Origin: JAIXWP01 sp965247015
GTDB lineage: Bacteria > Bacteroidota > Bacteroidia > Flavobacteriales_D > Sanyastnellaceae
DNA length: 64,000 bases
Direction: 5' to 3'
Assembly: GCA_965247015.1 (NCBI GenBank)
Contig: CBDFGG010000006.1
Coordinates: forward strand, 124,001 to 188,000
Shown: in pieces, positions 58,477-64,000 of the stretch
How positions within the stretch are numbered: position 1 is the first letter of the stretch
How the letters are laid out: each line of letters starts with the position of its first letter
Program-made: the position numbers and the translations under genes
Notes under the pieces: generated by a model
What the model saw: only the letters and a program-made list of their open reading frames with translations
What the model was told of the DNA's origin: nothing
Databases searched by the model: none

Positions 58477-59130
58477 TCAAGGAGCGAGGCGATTGATGAA
58501 CCAATTGAAGTCTTCGTCCACTTTATAAATGAGTCTGTCGTGTAATCTACTCGGGCGACCTTGCCAGAATTCGAAGTAGTGTGGGATGATGCGGAAGCCG
58601 CCCCAGTGCTCGGGTCTAGGCACCGTTTGACCATCGTATTTAGCAGTATATTCTATCACTGCGCTCTCCAATTCTTCGCGTGTGCGCAGTGTGGATGATT
58701 GCATTGATGCCCAAGCCGCAATTTGACTTTCACGAGGTCTGCTTGCGAAATATTCATCGCTTTCTTCAGCAGAAATCTTACGAATCACCCCATGGACGCG
58801 GATTTGACGCTCTAAAATGTTCCAGAAAAAATTGACACCCACTTTATCATTTCCTTCAATATCTTTTCCCTTACTAGAAAGATAATTGGTAAAAAAAACC
58901 AATCCATTCGAATCAAAACTTCTCAGCAAAACCACTCTGGTGTTTGGGAAACCTTGCTCATTGATGGTAGTAATATTCATCGCATTGTAATCCTTGATGC
59001 CCTCGCGGCGTGCATCTTCTAGCCAATATTCAAATTGTTCCCAAGGATTGATGGATGCTTCACTTTCTAGGAGAATGTGACGGCGATACTCATTTCTTTC
59101 AGTGAAAAGATCGTCATTAATGCGTGTCAT
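58477..59130 (-). CDS. pdxH: Pyridoxamine 5'-phosphate oxidase
   Basis: A 217-residue FMN enzyme oxidising pyridoxamine or pyridoxine phosphate to pyridoxal phosphate. Motifs: FEYWLEDARREGIKDYNAMN, TRVVLLRSFDSNGLVFFTNY (FMN binding), VNFFWNILERQIRVHGVIRK and WGGFRIIPHYFEFWQGRPSR with RLHDR at the end. The start at 59130 (MTRINDDLFTERNEY) fits the family; a longer reading to 59178 does not. It lies 23 nt from the Smr gene and probably forms a unit with it. Confidence 0.95.
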   Translation of the reverse strand: MTRINDDLFTERNEYRRHILLESEASINPWEQFEYWLEDARREGIKDYNAMNITTINEQGFPNTRVVLLRSFDSNGLVFFTNYLSSKGKDIEGNDKVGVNFFWNILERQIRVHGVIRKISAEESDEYFASRPRESQIAAWASMQSSTLRTREELESAVIEYTAKYDGQTVPRPEHWGGFRIIPHYFEFWQGRPSRLHDRLIYKVDEDFNWFINRLAP

Positions 59131-59234
59131 AGAGGTAGTTGTTGTTCCAACAAATATACAGTTCCATGTCGTGCACAATGGTTCTGAATAGCTAACAATT
59201 CGTTAATTCAAACAAAAATCATATTTTCACGGGC

Positions 59235-61688
59235 ATGAAATGGATCTGGAGAATTCTCATTGCCATCGTCGCAATCCTTCTAATTGCCTTTGGATTTCTT
59301 TATTATAAAGGAAATAGCACCAAACCGACCTATGATGGAAAGCTCGGTGTACTTGGTCTTGAAGCGGATGTAAACGTGTACTACGATGAAGTAGGCGTTC
59401 CTCATATCGAAGCTAAAACCAGGGCCGATCTTTATAAAGCTTTTGGTTATGTCCATGCACAGGACCGCTTATTCCAAATGGAACTTCTTAGACGCGCGGG
59501 AAGCGGGACATTGGCCGAGGTAATTGGTGAACCTATGGTTAAAGTTGACCGTATTTTTCACACAATAGGACTTCCTGATTATGCTCGAGCATCTGCAGCC
59601 TACATGAACTCTCGAAAAGAGACACAGATGTATAAAGATCTCACGAATTATCTCATAGGAATTAATGAATTCGTTGGATCAGGAAACCTTCCTCCTGAAT
59701 TCACCATCATTGGAATTCCTGCTCATGTTTTCACAATAGAAGATGTGTTTTATGTGACGGGAGCTATGTCGTTTAGCTTTTCCCAAGCTCAAAAAACAGA
59801 GCCGGTGGTAAATCATATTAAAACCCTCTATGGTGATGAATATTTAAGAGATATCGCACTGTGGCATCAGACGGGAGACAATGCTATTCCGGTATTTGAT
59901 GCTCGCCCATCAGCCATAGCTGATACTTCATCAACGCAAGCACTCAGCATGATTGGTGATGAGTTGAATAACATATTCGAACTCCTTCCCTTTTCTCCCC
60001 TAGAAGGTTCTAACTCTTGGGTGGTGAATGGTTCCAAAACGAAAAGCAAAGAAGTTATTTTTTGTAATGACACGCACATTGGCTACCTCATCCCACAGAC
60101 ATGGTATGAAGCTTATCTAAAATGTCCAGGCTTTGAATTATACGGTCATTTTATGGCAGCCGTTCCATTTGCACTTGTCGGCAGAAACAGCCAACAATCG
60201 TGGGGTCTAACAATGCTTCTCAATGATGACATGGATTTTTTCCAAGAAAAAATAGAAGGAGACAAAGTCATGAGTAAAGGCAATTGGGTGCCTTTATCAA
60301 AGAAAACGGTAACCATAAAAGTAAAAGATAAAGAGGATGTAAAGCTCGAAATCCCGATCACTCCGCATGGACCTGTTGTGAATGGGGCATTTGATGGAAT
60401 GTCAGAAAAAGATAGTCCGATTGCTATTTCTTGGACTTACACCATGGTCGAGAATAAAACAGTAGAAGCATTTTATGAAATGAATAATGCTACGGAGATG
60501 AAGCAATTTGAAACTGCAATATCCAAAATTCATGCTCCCGGTCTAAGCGTTAACTATGGAGACACAAAAGGAAATATTGCGTGGTGGGCATGTGCACAAC
60601 TGGTCAAGCGACCCGAGCATGTGAATCCTTGGAGTCTTTTGGATGGCAGCAATGGAAATGACGATTGGCAAGGTTATTTTTCCTTTTCAGAAAATCCCAG
60701 AAATATAAATCCTGAATCAGGTTTTATCTACAGCGCGAATAACTGGCCAGAGATGAAGCATTATCCTACCAGCAATCGAAATGACACTTCTTATATGTGG
60801 TATCCTGGATATTACAAACCGGAATATCGCGGAGAGAGAATTAGCAAACTTCTTTCTGAAACGTCTGATTTTACATTAGAATCTATGAAGTCGGTGATGA
60901 CCGATATTACTAGTGATGCAGACGTAAAAGTAATGAGTGAATTCTATAATATTTTAAATGACAGCTTAGATTTAAATAATCATTCTGAATATGCTCAATA
61001 TGTTGAACTTTTTGATTGGGATGGTGCGTACACCGATGAATCTTATGGTTCTACTTTCTTTACTAAAATGCTCTATCACTATCTCGAAATGGCCTGCGCT
61101 GATGAGTTTGGTGAAGCTAACTTTAAACTCTTTTTAAGCACGCACCAAATTCAGCGCGCTCAATCTAAATTGATCACTATTGTTGACTCTCCATGGTGGG
61201 ATGATGTGAATACTAAGGATAGAAAGGAAACACGGAAGGATATTATTGTAAAAGCATTTGAGCAAAGTATTTCAGAATTACAAAATCAATTTGGTGATAA
61301 TCCAAAAATTTGGAATTGGAGAAAAGCCTGCACCTTGGAACTGAAACATCCTCTTGGTGAAGTGGCTATGCTTCGACCAATATTTAATGTTGGACCGCAT
61401 GCTGTAGAAGGAAGTAATGAAACCATTATGCAAAGTGGATTCTTGTTAAACCCTGATGGAGAATACAAAGTGTATTTTGGTTCTCAGATGAGAATCATTG
61501 TAGACTTTGCTCATGTCGATAGTGCCTTAAACGTCACGCCCTGCGGCCAAAGCGGACACTTGTTTAGTAAGCATTATTCTGATCAAAATGAATTGTATCG
61601 CAATAAAGAATTTAGAACGCAGCGCTTTGGAATTTTTCCTGAGGAAGCAAAAGACCACCTTGTGCTCTATCCTATTTATCCCAATTAA
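59235..61688 (+). CDS. Penicillin acylase family Ntn hydrolase
   Basis: An 817-residue Ntn-hydrolase anchored by one N-terminal helix (WIWRILIAIVAILLIAFGFL). The alpha part has YDEVGVPHIEAKTRADLYKA and GYVHAQDRLFQMELLRR. The chain is expected to cut itself before Ser259 of EGSNSWVVNGSKT, which becomes the nucleophile. The beta part has FCNDTHIGYLIPQTWYEAYL, AVPFALVGRNSQQSWGLTML, ITPHGPVVNG and NWRKACTLELKHPL. Members hydrolyse amides such as acyl-homoserine lactones or penicillin; the natural substrate here is not known. It leads a three-gene unit (3 nt gap). Confidence 0.92.
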   Translation: MKWIWRILIAIVAILLIAFGFLYYKGNSTKPTYDGKLGVLGLEADVNVYYDEVGVPHIEAKTRADLYKAFGYVHAQDRLFQMELLRRAGSGTLAEVIGEPMVKVDRIFHTIGLPDYARASAAYMNSRKETQMYKDLTNYLIGINEFVGSGNLPPEFTIIGIPAHVFTIEDVFYVTGAMSFSFSQAQKTEPVVNHIKTLYGDEYLRDIALWHQTGDNAIPVFDARPSAIADTSSTQALSMIGDELNNIFELLPFSPLEGSNSWVVNGSKTKSKEVIFCNDTHIGYLIPQTWYEAYLKCPGFELYGHFMAAVPFALVGRNSQQSWGLTMLLNDDMDFFQEKIEGDKVMSKGNWVPLSKKTVTIKVKDKEDVKLEIPITPHGPVVNGAFDGMSEKDSPIAISWTYTMVENKTVEAFYEMNNATEMKQFETAISKIHAPGLSVNYGDTKGNIAWWACAQLVKRPEHVNPWSLLDGSNGNDDWQGYFSFSENPRNINPESGFIYSANNWPEMKHYPTSNRNDTSYMWYPGYYKPEYRGERISKLLSETSDFTLESMKSVMTDITSDADVKVMSEFYNILNDSLDLNNHSEYAQYVELFDWDGAYTDESYGSTFFTKMLYHYLEMACADEFGEANFKLFLSTHQIQRAQSKLITIVDSPWWDDVNTKDRKETRKDIIVKAFEQSISELQNQFGDNPKIWNWRKACTLELKHPLGEVAMLRPIFNVGPHAVEGSNETIMQSGFLLNPDGEYKVYFGSQMRIIVDFAHVDSALNVTPCGQSGHLFSKHYSDQNELYRNKEFRTQRFGIFPEEAKDHLVLYPIYPN

Positions 61689-61691
61689 TTT

Positions 61692-62198
61692 ATGAGAATA
61701 GGATTAATTTCGGATACACATGGATGGTTAGATCCTGTGGCTTTAAAACATTTTGAAAACTGTGATGAGATTTGGCATGCGGGTGATATTGGAAGTATGA
61801 GTCTTCTTGAAGAGTTGAAAGCTTTCAAACCGGTTCGAGCCGTCTATGGAAATATAGATGATCATAAAATTCGTCAAGAGTGTCCCGAACATTTGCGCTG
61901 GAATTGTGAGGGCGTTGATGTTTGGATGACGCACATTGGCGGTCGACCTGGAAACTATAGTTTGCCCGTTCGCCCCATTATGAAGAGCAGACCACCAAAA
62001 TTATTTATCTGTGGGCACTCCCATATTTGTTTGGTAAAAATGGATCAAACACATAAAAGTTTGTACATGAATTCTGGTGCGGCAGGTCGTCATGGTTTTC
62101 ATAAGATGAGAACGATACTTAGATTTGAAATCAACGCTGGTCGAATTGAAAATCTCGATCTTATAGAACTTGGACCGCGCACACTTCCTAAGGAATAA
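61692..62198 (+). CDS. YfcE/MJ0936 family metallophosphoesterase
   Basis: A 168-residue metal-dependent phosphodiesterase. Metal-binding motifs are GLISDTHGW (DxH), IWHAGDIGSM (GDx), RAVYGNIDDHK (GNxD), VWMTHIGGRPGNY (His) and LFICGHSHICLV (GHxH). All residues expected for the two-metal site are present. The physiological substrate is unknown. It shares one base with the next gene's start (TAATG). Confidence 0.92.
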   Translation: MRIGLISDTHGWLDPVALKHFENCDEIWHAGDIGSMSLLEELKAFKPVRAVYGNIDDHKIRQECPEHLRWNCEGVDVWMTHIGGRPGNYSLPVRPIMKSRPPKLFICGHSHICLVKMDQTHKSLYMNSGAAGRHGFHKMRTILRFEINAGRIENLDLIELGPRTLPKE

Positions 62199-62779
62199 TG
62201 GAGATTTCGGAAAAAAGAAAAAGAGCCATCCGAATTATGAGAAACAGCTTCGACGGTAATGACGCTGTTCACTATAGTATTGGTAAAAATGGATGGGGAT
62301 ATTCCTTTCGGAAAGAAGCACTTGCGCGTTTTATGTTCGACTTTTGCGAGAGGCGCGGTGGTGTCTATTTATCTAAAAATAAGAAAGGAATTATTTGCTT
62401 CTATCTAAATACGATTCCTGTTTGTTGGATTTATAATGTATGGGATGAGCTCAGTCTCGGACTTCTTGCGATTGGGCCTATTCGGGCCTTTCGTGTTCTG
62501 AAGCGAGCCAATTTAGTATCGAAGGCGCGATCAAAATTTGGTGAGCATATTCATTGTTGGTATTTAGGAGTAGAGCCAGATGCGCGCACGATGGCCACTG
62601 CGGTCGAGTTGCGAAATCTGCTCTACAGCGCTTCATCAAAAACAGGACTGCCGGTACTCGCGGAGACAACCATGATCCAGAATCGCGATGTATATATTCG
62701 AATGGGCTTTCGAGTTTATGAAGAAATTAAAATGAAAGGATTAATCACCTATTGCCTGATTTTAGAACCACCATTGTAA
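62198..62779 (+). CDS. GNAT-like N-acetyltransferase
   Basis: A 193-residue protein with the layout of a GNAT acetyltransferase: helix 1 with MRNSFDGNDAVHYSIGKNGW, the strand KKGIICFYLNTIPVCWIYNV, HIHCWYLGVEPDARTMATAV (strand 4 and the CoA-loop region), and PVLAETTMIQNRDVYIRMGF with EEIKMKGLITYCLIL at the end, the usual N-x-x-x-Y-x-x-x-G-F pattern. It is translated in coupling with the phosphoesterase gene. Confidence 0.83.
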   Translation: MEISEKRKRAIRIMRNSFDGNDAVHYSIGKNGWGYSFRKEALARFMFDFCERRGGVYLSKNKKGIICFYLNTIPVCWIYNVWDELSLGLLAIGPIRAFRVLKRANLVSKARSKFGEHIHCWYLGVEPDARTMATAVELRNLLYSASSKTGLPVLAETTMIQNRDVYIRMGFRVYEEIKMKGLITYCLILEPPL

Positions 62780-62816
62780 GGATTACAGTTTGCCTTCGTC
62801 TATTCAAAAAAACATG

Positions 62817-63602
62817 ATGAAAAGAATAATACCATTTTTTATTGCATTGCTCCCACTTGCTGGGTCAGCGCAATTAGAAGACGGCAGCATTGCTCCGAAT
62901 TTTACCTTAACAGATATAGGCGGATTAAACCATACGTTGTATGATTATTTAGATCAAGGCAAAACGGTTTATATCGAATTCTTCGCTGCACACTGTCCTA
63001 CATGCTGGAATTATCACAATACGGGGCATTACAAGAATCTACACAATCAGCATGGGCCGAATGGCACTGTATCACAAGATGTGGTTGTTTTAGCAATTGA
63101 ATACGATCCAAACAACGGATATAACGAATTAGCGGGGATTAGCGGAATCACTCAAGGCAATTGGCTAAATGGAGTTGATTATCCCGTTTTTAATCCTGAA
63201 GGCGCGACTCGATCTACGATCATCAGTAATTTTCAAGTGATCTACTATCCCATGATTTATGCTATTTGTCCAGATAGAACAACTACTTTGACGGGTACAG
63301 TATCGACATCAAACCTGTATGGTTTTCATGCCAATTGCGCGGTCTTGAGCGATGACACTTTGGATTCAGAAGAATTTGATTACTTCTATGCTCCCATTTC
63401 AAATACTTTACAATTCAACCAATCAACCCCATTTGGAGAAGTGGTAGTGTATGATAGTGTTGGAAGAAGAATTTACAATGCACGAATTGTAGAAGGCGCC
63501 ACCCTTTTACAATTACCTCCTATGACAAAGGGTGTCTATCACGTACAATTCAGAAGTAATAGTGGTAAAATGACAACGAAGAGTTTTGTGGTTGTGGACT
63601 AG
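62817..63602 (+). CDS. Thioredoxin-fold protein with T9SS sorting domain
   Basis: A 261-residue secreted protein. It starts with MKRIIPFFIALLPLAGSAQL (signal peptide); an ATG 3 nt earlier and an upstream TTG at 62790 are less likely. A TlpA/peroxiredoxin-like domain follows (DGSIAPNFTLTDIGGLNHTL, then FFAAHCPTCWNYHNTG with a C-x-x-C active site). The final 70 residues (NTLQFNQSTPFGEVVVYDSV, GVYHVQFRSNSGKMTTKSFV) are a type A T9SS sorting domain, so it goes to the cell surface or out. Disulfide exchange is expected. Confidence 0.87.
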   Translation: MKRIIPFFIALLPLAGSAQLEDGSIAPNFTLTDIGGLNHTLYDYLDQGKTVYIEFFAAHCPTCWNYHNTGHYKNLHNQHGPNGTVSQDVVVLAIEYDPNNGYNELAGISGITQGNWLNGVDYPVFNPEGATRSTIISNFQVIYYPMIYAICPDRTTTLTGTVSTSNLYGFHANCAVLSDDTLDSEEFDYFYAPISNTLQFNQSTPFGEVVVYDSVGRRIYNARIVEGATLLQLPPMTKGVYHVQFRSNSGKMTTKSFVVVD

Positions 63603-64000
63603 TTTGTGTTGACTTGCCGGGGACTTACCCCGAAAATGCTTTTGAAAGCTGCACTGAAGTTCGAAAGGTTTTCATACCCGAACTCAGTGTAGATTTCAGA
63701 AGCTTTTACATTTCCTTTTTCTAGTAATTCTTTTGCTCTTGTCAGTCGTTGAATTTGAAACCACTTACCAGGGCTCATTCCGTACTTTAGAATAAAATGT
63801 CTTTTGAATGAAGACAAACTCATATTGCACAGAAAGGCTACTTCTTCAATGCTTAGATTAGAGTAGACATTTCCTTCAATGATTTTCTTGAAAGTAGTAT
63901 CATGTCTATTTCCCAGTAGTCCTCTCAGAAAATAAGCAAAGTGCTCTCCCTCCTTCTCATAGAGATAATAAAAAAGCTCAAACAATTTTACTTTTAGCAT
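63599..64000 (-). CDS. AraC family transcription regulator (partial)
   Basis: The C-terminal 133 residues of an AraC/XylS regulator; the reading frame continues past the window edge, so the Met at 64000 need not be the start. Both helix-turn-helix units are seen: NLSIEEVAFLCNMSLSSFKR and KASEIYTEFGYENLSNFSAA, with FKSIFGVSPRQVNTN at the end. The part before (KLFELFYYLYEKEGEHFAYF) belongs to the N-terminal domain. The last bases share CTAG with the stop of the convergent gene. The effector is unknown. Confidence 0.9.
   Translation of the reverse strand: MLKVKLFELFYYLYEKEGEHFAYFLRGLLGNRHDTTFKKIIEGNVYSNLSIEEVAFLCNMSLSSFKRHFILKYGMSPGKWFQIQRLTRAKELLEKGNVKASEIYTEFGYENLSNFSAAFKSIFGVSPRQVNTN

Noticed and set aside
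1..64000. tRNA or rRNA genes, CRISPR arrays, transposases
   Set aside because: Looked for in all gaps above 60 bases; no cloverleaf, direct-repeat array or transposase motif was found by eye.

Overview
The window comes from a Bacteroidota genome, most likely a flavobacteria-like, type IX secretion (T9SS) lineage. The evidence is a gldF-type gliding permease, a PorT-like barrel, four proteins with C-terminal PNP-type T9SS sorting domains, one large adhesin with a gliding-motility-type C-terminus, SprB-like and FG-GAP/UnbV repeats, an intrinsically disordered insert in Rho, and promoters of the TAnnTTTG type. The DNA is moderately AT-rich with weak ribosome binding sites and several TTG starts. 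I saw no rRNA, tRNA, CRISPR array, transposase or prophage gene. This is mainly core chromosome with lineage-specific secreted proteins.

Layout. 1-660: a two-gene toxin-antitoxin-like module on the minus strand, cut by the window edge and preceded by a 22-bp-arm palindrome. 675-8790 (minus): a long closely packed series: SAM hydrolase-like enzyme, small ABM monooxygenase, GldF, LptF/G permease, two glycosyltransferases, PhoD-like phosphatase and a propeller lipoprotein. 8907-14491: phoH, two minus-strand genes, then rho, a membrane protein and a PorT-like barrel. 14499-14746: a composite repeat made of a 7-bp array and three hairpins. 14802-21532: secreted FG-GAP protein, citrate synthase and a GH65 phosphorylase. 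21744-32482: a 1492-residue exported protein of unknown function, a 60-residue protein, a 2OG oxygenase, an SDR, a WD40-like lipoprotein, an M28 peptidase, a ZIP transporter, a methyltransferase and a SiaC-family protein. 32503-39356: a TerB-ABCG fusion transporter, two exported proteins, then ffh-purC. 39409-50083: a 1262-residue adhesin with a small partner, a CotH protein, the CCA enzyme and a second FG-GAP protein. 50070-54452: MutS2 without Smr, DivIC, rimM, rpsP and a small exported protein. 54474-58453: truncated haemoglobin, FAD amine oxidase, two exported proteins and a stand-alone Smr protein. 58477-64000: pdxH, penicillin acylase, phosphoesterase, GNAT, a thioredoxin-fold T9SS protein and a partial AraC regulator.

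How the genes fit together. T9SS parts (PorT-like, GldF) occur with likely T9SS cargo, and LptF and the glycosyltransferases point to cell-envelope polysaccharide work. Housekeeping genes cover translation (rpsP, rimM, CCA enzyme), protein targeting (ffh), termination (rho), central metabolism (gltA) and cofactors (pdxH). Convergent genes are of two kinds: five gaps hold a perfect or near-perfect hairpin terminator, and seven pairs abut or overlap with no room for one. I found no clear new multi-gene system. The most unusual items are the composite repeat at 14499-14746, the palindromic operator at 612-659, the very large orphan exported protein at 21744-26222 and the TerB-ABC fusion.
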